A stretch of 64,000 nt of DNA from an uncultured Lachnospiraceae bacterium (lineage in GTDB: Bacteria; Bacillota; Clostridia; Lachnospirales; Lachnospiraceae), in assembly GCA_947629525.1 (NCBI GenBank), contig CANREB010000006.1, forward strand, positions 1 to 64,000. Direction: 5' to 3'. The notes under the pieces are model-generated. The model saw only the letters and a list, made by a program, of their open reading frames with translations. It had not been told where the DNA came from and did not search any database. Positions 25,196 through 35,471 of the stretch are shown one piece after another. Every line of letters starts with the position of its first letter. The first letter of the stretch is position 1. The translations under genes and the position numbers were made by a program.

Positions 25196-25907
25196 ATTGC
25201 ATTGGTTCCTGAGGATTATCACGCCGCACTTCGTCAAGAAGATGCTTCATTTGGCGTTCCATTTCGGAAAGCTTTTCGGAATATTTTTTGAAATCTTCCG
25301 TTGTCTCTTCTGATATATCCCCTTTGTAGCATATGCGATGCTCCATACTTGCCCAAAAATCCATTGAAAGAGTCCGAAACTGTATTTCGACGGGATAATA
25401 CTGCATGCCTTCGATACGGTATACAGGTACGCCGAGTACCATATGGTAGCTTCTGTAGCCGCTTGACTTAGGATAATGGATATAATCGCTTTCTTTCAGT
25501 ATCAAAAGATCGGTCTGTGTTTTGACAAGTGACAATATGCTGAAAATATCTTCGATAAAGTAACATATCACACGCACGCCCGCGATATCGGTAAGGTTAT
25601 CCTTTGCGGCATATGCCGTGATCGGCAGATTTCTGTATGAGAGCTTTTTTTCGATGCTCTTCCTGCTTTTGATACGTGCCTGAATATTATGTATCGGATA
25701 GTCGCGGTATTTTTTCCTGTAGTCTTCGTTAAGACCGTTCATACGTATCTCGATACGCGCCAGTGCTTCACGGTACGGTTCCACAAGACGGTCATATTCT
25801 TCCTGAGGAATGTGCTCGTTTTTTAACTGCTGCATATAAGTGACGGTCTGTGCCGCCATCATTTCTTTCAGTAATTCGTTTTGGACATCATTTATCTTTG
25901 CAATCAA
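25194..25907 (-). CDS. Small alarmone synthetase, RelA/SpoT-domain (p)ppGpp synthetase
   Basis: Single-domain GTP pyrophosphokinase that would transfer pyrophosphate from ATP to GDP or GTP during stress. The synthetase motifs are NLTDIAGVRVICYF (about 105-118), DYIHYPKSSGYRSYHMVL (about 140-157), and VEIQFRTLSMDFWASMEH. No hydrolase, TGS or ACT domain is present, and the 237-residue length fits the RelQ/RelP-type synthetases. The start codon is TTG at 25905-25907, preceded by AGGAGGT eight bases upstream. Has its own promoter on the minus strand. Confidence 0.92.
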   Translation of the reverse strand: MIAKINDVQNELLKEMMAAQTVTYMQQLKNEHIPQEEYDRLVEPYREALARIEIRMNGLNEDYRKKYRDYPIHNIQARIKSRKSIEKKLSYRNLPITAYAAKDNLTDIAGVRVICYFIEDIFSILSLVKTQTDLLILKESDYIHYPKSSGYRSYHMVLGVPVYRIEGMQYYPVEIQFRTLSMDFWASMEHRICYKGDISEETTEDFKKYSEKLSEMERQMKHLLDEVRRDNPQEPMQ

Positions 25908-25982
25908 ATTTAAGTACCTCCTGTTCCTTATTAGAGCCTACGGTACAGGCAGAGATAAGCATTTATTTATACTTACAATTTT

Positions 25983-26011
25983 ACTATACCCTATATTAAT
26001 AATTAAATCAA
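25983..26011 (-). promoter_or_regulatory. Promoter of the small alarmone synthetase gene
   Basis: Minus strand TTGATT (26006-26011), 17 bp, TATAGT (25983-25988). Confidence 0.65.
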
Positions 26012-26065
26012 TGAAGAATGTGTAAATTTAACAAAAAATATATAAACTTAATATTGTTTTTGGTT

Positions 26066-26268
26066 ATTATTGAGACACAATAATGGCTATAAGCTTATAT
26101 TTGTGTATTCAGTACTTAAATAATAATAGATTTTTCAAAATTTTTATATCTAACTGCCGAAAAATGTGATAAAATAAAGGCACACTTTATATTTTATTAC
26201 GACATGCACCGATATAGACCAAAAACATTTTGTGTAAAAGAATTTTTCAGTAGAAGGGAGGGACTGTT
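26066..26268 (+). promoter_or_regulatory. Regulatory region before the first LacI-type gene
   Basis: The 361-bp gap between the alarmone synthetase and LacI genes is AT-rich and without an ORF. It holds an inverted repeat ATTATTG-N5-CAATAAT (26066-26084), suitable as a LacI-family operator, and a possible extended -10 (TGATAAAAT) near 26167-26175. A GGGAGGG site precedes the start codon. No riboswitch seen. Confidence 0.4.
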
Positions 26269-27288
26269 ATGAAGAAAGTAACAATTCAGGACATAGCGGC
26301 GGAACTTGGACTTAGCAGGAATACTGTGGCTAAGGCGTTAAACGGCGGTTTGGTATCGCCTCCGACAAAGCAGGCAGTGGTGCAGAAAGCATGGCAGATG
26401 GGGTATGCCAAGCTTGATGAACGCCTGCTTGATGAAGTGAAGGGCAGTTACAGCAGAAGAAATACAGGCGTTATACTTGTCTTATCCAATCATAATAAGT
26501 CTGTATTCTGGAATAATATACTTGCGGGAATAAGCAGCGCTGTGAATGATGACGGATATCGTATGCAGCTCCACGTTGTTGACGAGGAAGATTACGACGG
26601 CGAAGGAGTGCGCAGGATCATAGCTGATGATGTTAGAGGTATCATATTTCTGAGTGTGTTTCCGATTAAATTTGTTAAGGGTGTAAGCAAGGCAGGACTT
26701 CCCATGACTTTCTTTAACAGTCCGGTAAATGCGCAGGAATACATAGCCCTTGGTGATGTAGTTAATGTGGATGGTTTTTACTCGATGAACAGACTTACGG
26801 ATCATGTTATAAATAAAAAGGGATGTACTAAGCTTGCGTATATAGGTTATGCGGAGGGTTCACGCATGGTACAGGCAAGATATCTCGGCTTTTTGAACGC
26901 CTGTAACCAAAATTTTATTAACGTTGATGATTCGCTTCAGTTTACGCATCCGTCAAATCAGGTAAGTTTTAGCTATGCCATGGTTGAAGAAGTAATGAAA
27001 CGGCTGCCATATATGCCGGACGCCATAATATGTGAAGATGACGAGGTGGCAAAAAATGTTGCGCTCTCGCTTTTGCAGATAGACCCGGATGCAGTCCGCA
27101 CGATGGTCATTACAGGATTTAACAATGTTATAGAGCCTGACTTTTTTAAGAAAGACATTCTGACAGTTGATGTCAGAATGGAAGAGCTTGGCAGACGGCT
27201 TGTAAAGTCGGTAACTGACCGGGTAAAAAATCCGAGCATGGATATCACATTTACGACGATAGTGGCGTACCCGCTGCTTGATTTATAA
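26269..27288 (+). CDS. LacI-family transcriptional regulator
   Basis: The N-terminal LacI helix-turn-helix TIQDIAAELGLSRNTVAKALNG (about 4-25) is followed by a periplasmic-binding-protein-like sensor domain (about 63-335) beginning NTGVILVLSNH. The hinge region (KLDERLLDEV) departs from the usual LacI hinge-helix consensus. The sugar ligand is unknown. The neighbours are DegV (downstream, 39 bp) and the divergent alarmone synthetase, neither an obvious sugar operon. Probably a local or autoregulated repressor. Confidence 0.9.
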   Translation: MKKVTIQDIAAELGLSRNTVAKALNGGLVSPPTKQAVVQKAWQMGYAKLDERLLDEVKGSYSRRNTGVILVLSNHNKSVFWNNILAGISSAVNDDGYRMQLHVVDEEDYDGEGVRRIIADDVRGIIFLSVFPIKFVKGVSKAGLPMTFFNSPVNAQEYIALGDVVNVDGFYSMNRLTDHVINKKGCTKLAYIGYAEGSRMVQARYLGFLNACNQNFINVDDSLQFTHPSNQVSFSYAMVEEVMKRLPYMPDAIICEDDEVAKNVALSLLQIDPDAVRTMVITGFNNVIEPDFFKKDILTVDVRMEELGRRLVKSVTDRVKNPSMDITFTTIVAYPLLDL

Positions 27289-27327
27289 AGTTACGCCAAA
27301 ATTAAATGAAAAGAGGTTATTGTCTAA

Positions 27328-28230
27328 ATGGAGTACAGGATAGTGACAGACGGTTCATGTGATTTGCCGCCTGAATTATGCAGACAGAAGAACATAACAG
27401 TCGTACCGTTTTATGTGTCGTTTGACGGAGAGAAATATGAGAAAGAGATAGTGGAGATGCCTATAAGGGATTTTTACGATAAGATGGTTGCGCAGCCTAC
27501 GGTATTTCCGAAATCATCGATGCCGTCAGTGCAGGATTACGTTGATGCGTTTACCCCGATTTTGGAAGAAAAACGTGCCATTATATGTATCTGCATAACG
27601 ACAAAATTCAGCGGATCGATGCAGTCCGCGCTCAGCGCGAGGGAACTTGTGCTTGAAAATTTTCCCGATGCGCAGATCACTGTCATTGACGCTACGATAA
27701 ATACCGTTTTGCAGGGCTTGTATGTTTTGGAAGCGGCAAAGATGCATGAGGCGGGTGTAGAGTATGAGGCGGCAGTGAGTGAACTTGAAGCAATAAAGAG
27801 CACCGGAAGGATTTTTTTTACTGTCGGCAACATAGATTATCTGAAACATGGCGGCAGGATAGGTAAGCTTGCCGGACTTGCAGGTTCCGTATTGGGTATA
27901 CGTCCGCTGATAACGCTTAAGGAAGGCGAGATATTTCCGTCAGGAATTGCAAGAAGCCGCAAAAAGTCGCTTGAACGGGTATACGAACTGCTTGTGGAAT
28001 ATCTGAAAGAACTTAATGCCAAATGCAGCGATTACAGCATTGCGGTCGGGTTCGGATATGACAGGAATGAAGCCGTGGAATTCAGGGACGGTGCGGTAGA
28101 GATGTTAAATTCAAAAGGATATGACATTACAGTCGATGAGCTTCCTATATATCAGATAGGCGCGACGATAAGCGTGCATACAGGACCGTATCCTTTAGGG
28201 TTTGGCATAATACGTAAGGCAAAGTGCTGA
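27328..28230 (+). CDS. DegV-family fatty-acid-binding protein
   Basis: DegV/FakB-type two-domain fold. The N-terminus has YRIVTDGSCDLPPEL, then SSMPSVQDYVDAF and ICITTKFSGSMQSA, which form the acyl-chain and carboxylate pocket. The C-terminal domain contains LKHGGRIGK and HTGPYPLGFG. FakB proteins present exogenous fatty acids to the kinase FakA; no fakA is in this window. Length 300; RBS AAAGAGGT. Probably cotranscribed with the LacI gene and ends in a clear terminator. Confidence 0.93.
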   Translation: MEYRIVTDGSCDLPPELCRQKNITVVPFYVSFDGEKYEKEIVEMPIRDFYDKMVAQPTVFPKSSMPSVQDYVDAFTPILEEKRAIICICITTKFSGSMQSALSARELVLENFPDAQITVIDATINTVLQGLYVLEAAKMHEAGVEYEAAVSELEAIKSTGRIFFTVGNIDYLKHGGRIGKLAGLAGSVLGIRPLITLKEGEIFPSGIARSRKKSLERVYELLVEYLKELNAKCSDYSIAVGFGYDRNEAVEFRDGAVEMLNSKGYDITVDELPIYQIGATISVHTGPYPLGFGIIRKAKC

Positions 28231-28244
28231 ATAAACGATAACAT

Positions 28245-28279
28245 AAAAAAACTCCGATGCTTTTGCACCGGAGTTTTTT
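28245..28279. terminator. Bidirectional terminator, degV / chemoreceptor
   Basis: AAAAAAACTCCG / CGGAGTTTTTT (28245-28256 with 28269-28279) with inner TGC/GCA pairing. Confidence 0.9.
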
Positions 28280-28288
28280 ATGTTTATC

Positions 28289-30097
28289 TTACAGTTTAAA
28301 CATATGCATATCTTCAACAAGTGCGCGAACCTTATCTTCAAGTTCATCTACAATAGAACCTGAATCTTCAACAAGCTGTGAAAGTTCGGCTGACATAGCC
28401 GCCGTTTCTTCAGTCATTGTAGCGTTGTCCTGAGCAAGTCTGTTGAGAACATCAAGAGCATCGGTAACTCCTACACGTTGTTTCTCAATATCGCCCGTCA
28501 TATTGTCTATAACTCTTACGGCTGATACGCAGTTGTCAAGCTCTTTGTACAACTGATTGAAGCTCTGCTGCGTATCTGATATCGAATCAACCTGTAAATC
28601 TACGGCACTGCTTATCTCACGCATAATATCAACGGACTGTGAAGCATTCTTAAGCAGATCGTCCACTACCTGACTGATTTCTTCAACAGATGTGGTGGAC
28701 TGCTGTGCAAGCTTGCCGATCTCATCGGCTACTACTGCGAAGCCCTTGCCTGATTCACCTGCTCTTGCAGCTTCAATGCTGGCATTAAGGGCAAGCAGGC
28801 TCGTCTGGTCTGATATTTCGTTGATAAGATTTGCAGCCATTTGAATCTGTTGAACGGATTTGTTGGTAGCTTCCGTCTGCTCATGCATTGCAGATATATT
28901 GCTGCGTGTTTTATCGTTTGCCGTTATCAACTGGTTAAGGGTGTTCATTGAGTCTTCGCTGAGCTGCTTCATATCGTTGACGTTATCATCAAGCGTCTTA
29001 ACCTCATGTCCTGTTTTATCAATGCTGTTGCCCATAACGTTTGCTTCGTTTGATGCGCCGTCTGTAGATGAAGCCTGTTCGTTTACGTTGTTAGCTATAG
29101 AGTCAACAGCGGTTGACACCTCTGAAATAGAGGTACGCATGTTGCCAAATACTTTTTCAAACTTCTCAAGAGCGTTTGTGACGCCGTTGACTACTTCGTT
29201 TATATTCTGAAGCAGAGTGCGCATATTGTCCTGAGCTTTCATAAGTGAGTCAGCCATCTGACCGATCTCGTTATTTGCTTTTACCGAAACCGAGCCTGTA
29301 AGATCGCCGGTCGCGAATGTATCCGTAAACTGCTGGATATCTTTGAGAGGTCTTACAAGCTGTCTTCCGTACAGATAAGCAAGTACGAGAGCTACTGCGA
29401 TAGTTATTATAAATACAACGTCAACTCTTAAAAGCAGGGCGTTGTATGTATCGTCAAGCTGTGCCTTTACCGCCGCGGTTTCGGCCTCGATATCGTCTAT
29501 GTAGTTACCTGTGGAAACTATCCATCCCCAAGGCTCAAATATCTGTGAATAAGCGATCTTGGGAGCTACGGTCACACCGTCGGATTTTGTAAAATAAAAT
29601 TCATTAAATCCGCCCTTTTCGGGAGTCTGGCATACATTTACGATAGACTGCACTATCATAACTCCGTTGGGATCTTCAAGGTCATATCTGTTATTGCCCT
29701 CATTCTCGGTTAAGATAGGGTGCATAACAAGGATGTAATCAGTGTCGTCAATCCAGAAATATCCGCTTGAATCATCGCGGTAACGCATAAGACGGATGGT
29801 TTCCTTTGCGTCGTTCATTGCCTCTTCCTCGGTCTTCTCCCCCGCTTTATAGCGGTCGTATTCGCCCTGCATTACCGATATGGCGTTCTGCACCTGAGAT
29901 TTGATTTCAGTGTTATAGCCTTCGTTCATGGCAGCTTCATATGTATCGTATGAATTGCTGGTAAGGCTTTTGATAGATAGAACAGCATTTGCGCCGATAC
30001 AGATCGCGGTAACGACATTAACGATCAGCAGAAGTATCATTATTGCGCCGATCAGGCTTTTTTTCTTTCCATGTTTTACTTGTTCCATTTGGTTCAC
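28289..30097 (-). CDS. Methyl-accepting chemotaxis protein with extracellular Cache domain
   Basis: Membrane chemoreceptor. A transmembrane helix near 15-40 is followed by an extracellular single-Cache-like sensor (about 45-205) with [17 protein letters not shown] and [18 protein letters not shown] second transmembrane helix (near 225-245) precedes HAMP (245-300) and a long coiled-coil signalling domain whose hairpin tip is [20 protein letters not shown]. The ligand is unknown; Cache domains often bind small organic acids or amino acids. Length 602, RBS AAGGAGTG. First of three chemoreceptors in 9 kb. Confidence 0.95.
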   Translation of the reverse strand: MNQMEQVKHGKKKSLIGAIMILLLIVNVVTAICIGANAVLSIKSLTSNSYDTYEAAMNEGYNTEIKSQVQNAISVMQGEYDRYKAGEKTEEEAMNDAKETIRLMRYRDDSSGYFWIDDTDYILVMHPILTENEGNNRYDLEDPNGVMIVQSIVNVCQTPEKGGFNEFYFTKSDGVTVAPKIAYSQIFEPWGWIVSTGNYIDDIEAETAAVKAQLDDTYNALLLRVDVVFIITIAVALVLAYLYGRQLVRPLKDIQQFTDTFATGDLTGSVSVKANNEIGQMADSLMKAQDNMRTLLQNINEVVNGVTNALEKFEKVFGNMRTSISEVSTAVDSIANNVNEQASSTDGASNEANVMGNSIDKTGHEVKTLDDNVNDMKQLSEDSMNTLNQLITANDKTRSNISAMHEQTEATNKSVQQIQMAANLINEISDQTSLLALNASIEAARAGESGKGFAVVADEIGKLAQQSTTSVEEISQVVDDLLKNASQSVDIMREISSAVDLQVDSISDTQQSFNQLYKELDNCVSAVRVIDNMTGDIEKQRVGVTDALDVLNRLAQDNATMTEETAAMSAELSQLVEDSGSIVDELEDKVRALVEDMHMFKL

Positions 30098-30229
30098 TCC
30101 TTATAATTATTAGCTGTTAATTGCCGCTTCTTACATTTTACTATCTAAACTGTTAAAAAGCAATATTTTTAATCCGATTTTGTTATAAAATATTGTATTT
30201 ATGCACAAAAAGCATTAAAAAAAGACTTA

Positions 30230-30258
30230 TTGTAACATATATTCGTAAAAAACATAAT
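30230..30258 (+). promoter_or_regulatory. Promoter of the GGDEF gene
   Basis: TTGTAA (30230-30235), 17 bp, CATAAT (30253-30258). Confidence 0.5.
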
Positions 30259-30326
30259 ATATATTTAAGATGAGGTGGAACTTAAAGCAAGATATGAATA
30301 ATATATGCGAAGAGGGATCAATAAAA

Positions 30327-31487
30327 ATGAATAAAAAGCATATGCGTATCATAGAGGGAGCTTTATACTTAGCCGCAGGGGCAGGGATCATTCATCTTAT
30401 ATACCAATTCGCGGCAAAATACTTTTTTGTCAAGAAAGAAAGTCGTGAGAAGCAGAAGCGCCTTGACCTGATAAATTACGCCGTGAACGTGCAGGAACTT
30501 CTTTTTGTGGCGCACCGGAAACCTGAGAATATTGAACGGGCGCTTGAGAAGATTGCAAAGGCTGCGGGATCAGAGCATGCCTTTTTCAAGTTCTGCTATG
30601 AGGACGGCAGGGCGGTATTATACCAGTGGCTAGACAGCAGGGCAGACAGAGAGCTGTTGAAAGCGGTCGGGGAAAATATGGATTTTGTGGAGAGCCGCCT
30701 TAATAATGCGAAAGCGGAAGCGGTTTTTGAGGATATAGAGCGTTTAAAATGTGACGATTATAAAAATTACAGCTATTTCAAGGCAAAGAAAGTGCGCAAC
30801 ATAATGGCTGTTCCTGTGCTGAGCGTATCGGGGGCGGCTGCAGGCGTACTCGGCATTTCAAACGTACAGACGATCTGCGGTACGGCAAAGCTGTTTGATG
30901 CGGTTAGGGTAAGTTTTTCGATGCTTTACAATAATATTATTTCGTTCAATAAGATAAAAGAAATGAGTGAAGTTGACATTCTCACAAAAGTGCTTAATCG
31001 CAACTGTTATCAGGGCAGTCTTGAAAATTACGCAAAAGCGGGAAAAAAATCAATGGCATGTGTTTACTGTGACGTGAACGGTCTCCACGAGATGAATAAT
31101 GCAAAAGGTCATGAAGCAGGAGACAAAATGCTTATTTTTGTTGCTTCGTCGATGAGGTCGCATTTTGGATGCCGCCATACATACAGGATAGGCGGCGATG
31201 AGTTCGTTGCATTTGCACCTGATATGGAATACAGAGATATCATAGGACACATTAAGGCTATTGAAGATGAACTTAAGACTGACGGATATCATGCTTCTTT
31301 CGGAGTCGGCTGGTCGGAAAAAAACGACATCAAAGACATAGAGCTTCTTGTAAAACAGGCAGAGGAGAATATGTACACTGAAAAGAAAAAATATTATGAC
31401 GCGCTTGGCATGCAGGCGCGGGATGGCAGAAGCCACAGGAATGCGGTAAAGGTGACGGAACATAAACTAAATTCAGTTAAAAATTAA
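30327..31487 (+). CDS. GGDEF protein, probable diguanylate cyclase
   Basis: A single N-terminal membrane segment (YLAAGAGIIHLIYQF, about 11-27) is followed by a GAF-like region (about 50-205) and a GGDEF domain (about 215-370) with LTKVLNRNCY, CDVNGLHEMNNAKGHEAGD and an intact RIGGDEFV active-site loop. It should make cyclic di-GMP from GTP at the membrane. No RxxD inhibitory site is obvious. The start ATG 30327 follows AGAGGG; an in-frame ATG at 30270 would add 19 residues without a convincing site. It pairs functionally with the HD-GYP protein earlier in the window. Confidence 0.9.
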   Translation: MNKKHMRIIEGALYLAAGAGIIHLIYQFAAKYFFVKKESREKQKRLDLINYAVNVQELLFVAHRKPENIERALEKIAKAAGSEHAFFKFCYEDGRAVLYQWLDSRADRELLKAVGENMDFVESRLNNAKAEAVFEDIERLKCDDYKNYSYFKAKKVRNIMAVPVLSVSGAAAGVLGISNVQTICGTAKLFDAVRVSFSMLYNNIISFNKIKEMSEVDILTKVLNRNCYQGSLENYAKAGKKSMACVYCDVNGLHEMNNAKGHEAGDKMLIFVASSMRSHFGCRHTYRIGGDEFVAFAPDMEYRDIIGHIKAIEDELKTDGYHASFGVGWSEKNDIKDIELLVKQAEENMYTEKKKYYDALGMQARDGRSHRNAVKVTEHKLNSVKN

Positions 31488-31494
31488 CATTATA

Positions 31495-31523
31495 TTGCGG
31501 AGGGAAAAACAATATGTTATATT
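31495..31523 (+). promoter_or_regulatory. Candidate promoter of the alpha-galactosidase gene
   Basis: TTGCGG (31495-31500), 17 bp, TATATT (31518-31523). A GC-rich hairpin GGCGGC-AATTGC-GCCGCC (31536-31553) follows in the leader. Confidence 0.45.
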
Positions 31524-31587
31524 AACAGTGTGTAAGGCGGCAATTGCGCCGCCGGATATTTCACGGCAGAAGGAAACGAGGTTGATT

Positions 31588-33792
31588 ATGGTCAAATATT
31601 ATGAAGATGAGCGTATCTTTAAGCTTGATACGCCGAATACAACTTATATGATCGGAATTGTGGATGAAGAAGGATTTATAGGACACATCTATTATGGCAG
31701 AAAACTTAAGGACGCTGAGGCGTCTTATCTGCTCAGGACAGGTGAACCTCCATTTGTGCCGGGCAGGAATAACAGAGAGAGATGTTCGTTTTACGACTGC
31801 TTTCCGTTTGAATATCCCACAGGCGGAGTCGGGGATTACAGGGAAAGCTGTATAAGCGTAAAGACGCAGGGCGGTCATATGACATCAATGCTTTCATATG
31901 TATCGCATGAGATATTCGGTGGTAAACCGGAACTTGAAGGACTCCCCGCTACTTTTGCGGATGAGGCGGATTGTATGACACTTCGCATCACCTGCGAGGA
32001 CAGGGCAGTCGGAATGAGGGTAGAGCTTTTATACACGGCATTTAATGACACGGATGTCATAACGAGAAGCACGCGTGTCATCAATATGGGAAGCGGGAGC
32101 TTTTATCTCACTAAGGTATTTTCGGCGTGTATAGATATGGATAACAGGGATTTTGATATGGTAACGCTTCATGGCAGCTGGGCGCGTGAGAGGCATATTC
32201 AAAGAAAATCTTTGGGATACGGCATACAGAATGTCAGTTCATTCAGAGGAGAATCAAGTCATCAGGATCATCCGTTTATTGCTCTTACAGATAAAAACAC
32301 AACGCAGGAAAACGGAGAGATCTATGCGATGAATTTCGTATATTCAGGTAATTTCCGCGCACAGGCTGAAGTCTCACAGTTTGACAGTGTGAGGCTGTCG
32401 ATGGGAATACACCCCGAAGGATTTTGCTGGAAACTAGAAAGCGGAGAATGTTTTCAGACGCCGGAGGTCGTGATGGTGTATACCGATAAAGGATTTGACG
32501 CGATGACGTTATCATTCCACAGGCTGTACAAAAAGCATTTGATACGCGGAGAATACAGGAATAAAAAGCGCCCGATACTTATTAATAACTGGGAAGCTAC
32601 ATATTTTGATTTTGATACTCAGAAACTTTTGGCGATAGCAAAAGAGGCGTCGGCTCTCGGCATTGAAATGCTTGTTATGGACGACGGATGGTTTGGCAAC
32701 AGGAACAGCGACAATTGTGCGCTTGGGGACTGGGTAGTCAACGAATCAAAGCTTAAGGGCGGATTGAAATATCTTGTAGATGAGGTAAATAAGCTTGGTA
32801 TGAAATTCGGCATCTGGTTTGAACCCGAGATGATATCACCTGACTCAGACCTGTACAGAGCGCATCCTGACTGGGCGATAGCAGTACCCGGCAGAACACC
32901 TGCACAGTCAAGGCAGCAGTATGTGCTTGACCTTTCAAGACGTGAAGTGGTCGAATACGTTTATGAGGCTGTGGCGTCTGTGCTTAGAAGCGCGAACATC
33001 GAGTATGTCAAGTGGGATATGAATAGGCAGCTTTCGGATATAGGCAGCGCCGGTCTTGCACCGGACAGGCAGGGAGAGCTTTATCACAGATATGTGCTTG
33101 CCGTGTATGAACTTCAGGGAAGGCTTATAAAAGAATTTCCGCATTTACTGCTTGAAAACTGTTCGGGCGGCGGAGCGAGGTTTGACCCGGGCATGTTGTA
33201 TTTTGGTCCTCAGATATGGTGTTCGGATGACACGGATGCCATAGAGCGCCTTGAAATTCAAGAAGGCACGGCACTTATATATCCGCTTTCGACTATGGGG
33301 GCGCATGTATCTGATTGTCCAAATCACGCTATCGGGCGCAATACACCGTTTGAGACGCGCGGAATAGTCGCGCTTGCGGGAACGTTCGGGTATGAGCTTG
33401 ACGTGACGAAAATACCGGATGCGGACAGAAAGATGATACCGTCTCAAGTGGCTATGTACCACAAGTACAATGATCTTGTACGTGAGGGCGATTATTACAG
33501 GATAGCTTCATATTCTTCAAACAGAAGTTATGACTGTTGGGAAGTAGTAAGCTGTGACAGGACGCATGCGCTTGTTACATACGTGCAGGTGCTTAACAGA
33601 CCGAACTTTAAGTCAAGGCGTATTTTGGTAAAGGGGCTGGATGCAGACAAACGCTATACTGTAAGCTATGTCAATAACAAAGATATAGAAAAGACAAGCT
33701 GCAGCGGAGATACGCTGATGAAAGCAGGTTTGCTGATACCAAATATGTGGGGCGACTTTAAGGCATTGCTTATTGATATTGAAGAAAATTAG
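31588..33792 (+). CDS. Alpha-galactosidase, GH36 family
   Basis: Releases alpha-1,6-galactose, for example from galactomannan side chains or raffinose-type sugars. The GH36 signatures are MDDGWFGNR, GIWFEPEMISPDSDLY, the nucleophile Asp in KWDMNRQ, ENCSGGGARFDPG, and the acid/base Asp in WCSDDTDAIER. An N-terminal beta-sandwich (about 1-300) precedes the barrel. No signal peptide, so it acts in the cytoplasm. ATG 31588 follows ACGAGGT; upstream in-frame codons overlap the probable promoter. 734 residues, the usual size. It stands 12 kb from the mannan locus but likely serves it. Confidence 0.95.
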   Translation: MVKYYEDERIFKLDTPNTTYMIGIVDEEGFIGHIYYGRKLKDAEASYLLRTGEPPFVPGRNNRERCSFYDCFPFEYPTGGVGDYRESCISVKTQGGHMTSMLSYVSHEIFGGKPELEGLPATFADEADCMTLRITCEDRAVGMRVELLYTAFNDTDVITRSTRVINMGSGSFYLTKVFSACIDMDNRDFDMVTLHGSWARERHIQRKSLGYGIQNVSSFRGESSHQDHPFIALTDKNTTQENGEIYAMNFVYSGNFRAQAEVSQFDSVRLSMGIHPEGFCWKLESGECFQTPEVVMVYTDKGFDAMTLSFHRLYKKHLIRGEYRNKKRPILINNWEATYFDFDTQKLLAIAKEASALGIEMLVMDDGWFGNRNSDNCALGDWVVNESKLKGGLKYLVDEVNKLGMKFGIWFEPEMISPDSDLYRAHPDWAIAVPGRTPAQSRQQYVLDLSRREVVEYVYEAVASVLRSANIEYVKWDMNRQLSDIGSAGLAPDRQGELYHRYVLAVYELQGRLIKEFPHLLLENCSGGGARFDPGMLYFGPQIWCSDDTDAIERLEIQEGTALIYPLSTMGAHVSDCPNHAIGRNTPFETRGIVALAGTFGYELDVTKIPDADRKMIPSQVAMYHKYNDLVREGDYYRIASYSSNRSYDCWEVVSCDRTHALVTYVQVLNRPNFKSRRILVKGLDADKRYTVSYVNNKDIEKTSCSGDTLMKAGLLIPNMWGDFKALLIDIEEN

Positions 33793-33797
33793 ATATG

Positions 33798-33831
33798 AAA
33801 GCGGAGCAGAATCGGTTGTCTGCTCCGCTTT
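33798..33831. terminator. Hairpin between alpha-galactosidase and CZB chemoreceptor genes
   Basis: A 13-bp perfect stem AAAGCGGAGCAGA / TCTGCTCCGCTTT with an 8-nt loop. The T-tract on the plus strand is weak, but it separates convergent genes. Confidence 0.7.
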
Positions 33832-33848
33832 GCTGTTCTTTATTTTAA

Positions 33849-35258
33849 TTATTTGCGGAAAATTACGATTTCCGTTTTTTCGCTGTAACCGAGGCGCTTT
33901 AACAGTTCCTGCATATCTTTGATCGCTTTTTGGTATTTGTAGAATGCGTCGTAAGTATTTTGGAAATATTCAAGCGCAAGTTCCTGATTGCCGTTGTCTT
34001 TTGCTTCCCATGATTTTGTCGCCCATTTGTGGATGTCGAGATGGGCGCGTTTAAGCGCAGAAAACTCAGAACTTCCCGTGATGCCGGGATCAGTCTGTGA
34101 GGCTATCCATTTACCAAGCTTACAACTTTCGGGGTTATTAAGCTGTGTTACCTTAAGACGCTCAAAATCCATAGCGTTATTATATACACGCCACATCAGG
34201 ATGAAGTGATCTATCTCGAATACCCTCAACCAGTCCTGCTGTGTGATTTCAGAGAAGCCGCGCGCCATGTCGCTGCGTGCTGTATCGATGTAGCGTCCGA
34301 TTTGGAATATATGTGTACCCTGCTCTATGCAGTCCTTGGTAAGTTCTGCATAGCTGTCGGATATGTTTGAGATCTGTTTCGTAAAATCTTTTGTGACATC
34401 CGACTGCATATCGATGTCCTCGAAAACATTGTCTATTTTATCTCTTATCGACATCATCTGTTCAGCCATTTTATTAATATCGGTAAGCGATGCCTTGACT
34501 TTTGCGTTTCCCTCTTCAAGCTTGACCGTCGTATCGTTCATCGATGAGGCAAGTATATTTATGTCATTTTTAAGTTCATTGACATGTTTGATTATATCTT
34601 CCGCCGACTCTGAGGTATTGTTTGAAAGCTGACGCACCTCATCAGCGACAACTGCAAATCCCTTTCCGATCTCGCCTGCTCTTGCCGCTTCAATAGAAGC
34701 GTTGAGGGCAAGAAGGTTACTGCGGTTTGCCACCTGCTTTACTATATCGACAATCTCGCCGATTTTAATTATTTTTTCCTGAAATTTCTGCACATCTTCG
34801 TTTATCTTGGAAATGCTGTCCGATGATTCGTTCACAACCTTGATGCTTTCGTTCATATTATCCGTGCTGTTCTGAACTACAGACAACATCTCATGCGTAT
34901 TGTCGCGTATGTGAGCCATGTTTTCGGAAATATTTCCAATGGATGTTTCGAGATTGTGACCTGCTGTTTCCATATCGGAGATCGACTCTGCCTGAGAATT
35001 GACCTGATCAAAAGTTTTTTTGACATATGAGTTATCGCCGATCGATTCCATGGCATCGTTAAGGCGCATAACAAAATTATTGTTAGAGCGTTTAAAGGCA
35101 TGGATAAGATCGTTTAATTTCTGACCGTATGACGGATCTGAAAAAGCAGATATATCAACATCTTCATACTGACCGTCGATAACTTTATCGATTGACAGCA
35201 TTAAAAGTTCCATATCAGACTTTAAAGTCGTATTTGCCGTGTTGCTTTTTTTAAACAT
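33849..35258 (-). CDS. Soluble chemoreceptor with C-terminal zinc-binding CZB domain
   Basis: No transmembrane segment, so a cytoplasmic methyl-accepting-type protein. The signalling hairpin is [20 protein letters not shown] in the middle. The C-terminal domain (about 335-455) has the chemoreceptor zinc-binding pattern: His in DHFILMWR, Cys in CKLGKWI, and two His in [12 protein letters not shown] domains sense zinc and, in some bacteria, hypochlorite, and are also found in diguanylate cyclases. The N-terminal 60 residues have no recognised domain. Divergent from the next chemoreceptor, sharing a 213-bp intergenic region. Confidence 0.92.
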   Translation of the reverse strand: MFKKSNTANTTLKSDMELLMLSIDKVIDGQYEDVDISAFSDPSYGQKLNDLIHAFKRSNNNFVMRLNDAMESIGDNSYVKKTFDQVNSQAESISDMETAGHNLETSIGNISENMAHIRDNTHEMLSVVQNSTDNMNESIKVVNESSDSISKINEDVQKFQEKIIKIGEIVDIVKQVANRSNLLALNASIEAARAGEIGKGFAVVADEVRQLSNNTSESAEDIIKHVNELKNDINILASSMNDTTVKLEEGNAKVKASLTDINKMAEQMMSIRDKIDNVFEDIDMQSDVTKDFTKQISNISDSYAELTKDCIEQGTHIFQIGRYIDTARSDMARGFSEITQQDWLRVFEIDHFILMWRVYNNAMDFERLKVTQLNNPESCKLGKWIASQTDPGITGSSEFSALKRAHLDIHKWATKSWEAKDNGNQELALEYFQNTYDAFYKYQKAIKDMQELLKRLGYSEKTEIVIFRK

Positions 35259-35395
35259 AATACCTCCGTTTTATGACAAATTGGATAAAATATATGAACA
35301 TGTGTCAATATAATATATTGTAACATATAACTGCCGGAAAGAGAAACAAATTTTAAACAAAAAGAGCCTATTATTAATAAATTTGTACAAAACTA

Positions 35396-35424
35396 TTGAA
35401 ATAAGGCGCGAATAACTATACAAT
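35396..35424 (+). promoter_or_regulatory. Promoter of the dCache chemoreceptor gene
   Basis: TTGAAA (35396-35401), 17 bp, TACAAT (35419-35424). No convincing sigma-D box seen. Confidence 0.6.
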
Positions 35425-35471
35425 ATAGATAATTAATGATAAAAATCAAATAAGAAATATGGAGGCGCCAA

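Noticed and set aside
31495..31587. Longer alpha-galactosidase starting at TTG 31495
   Set aside because: The stretch contains a plausible promoter and hairpin, and the protein family begins at the later ATG with its own ribosome binding site.
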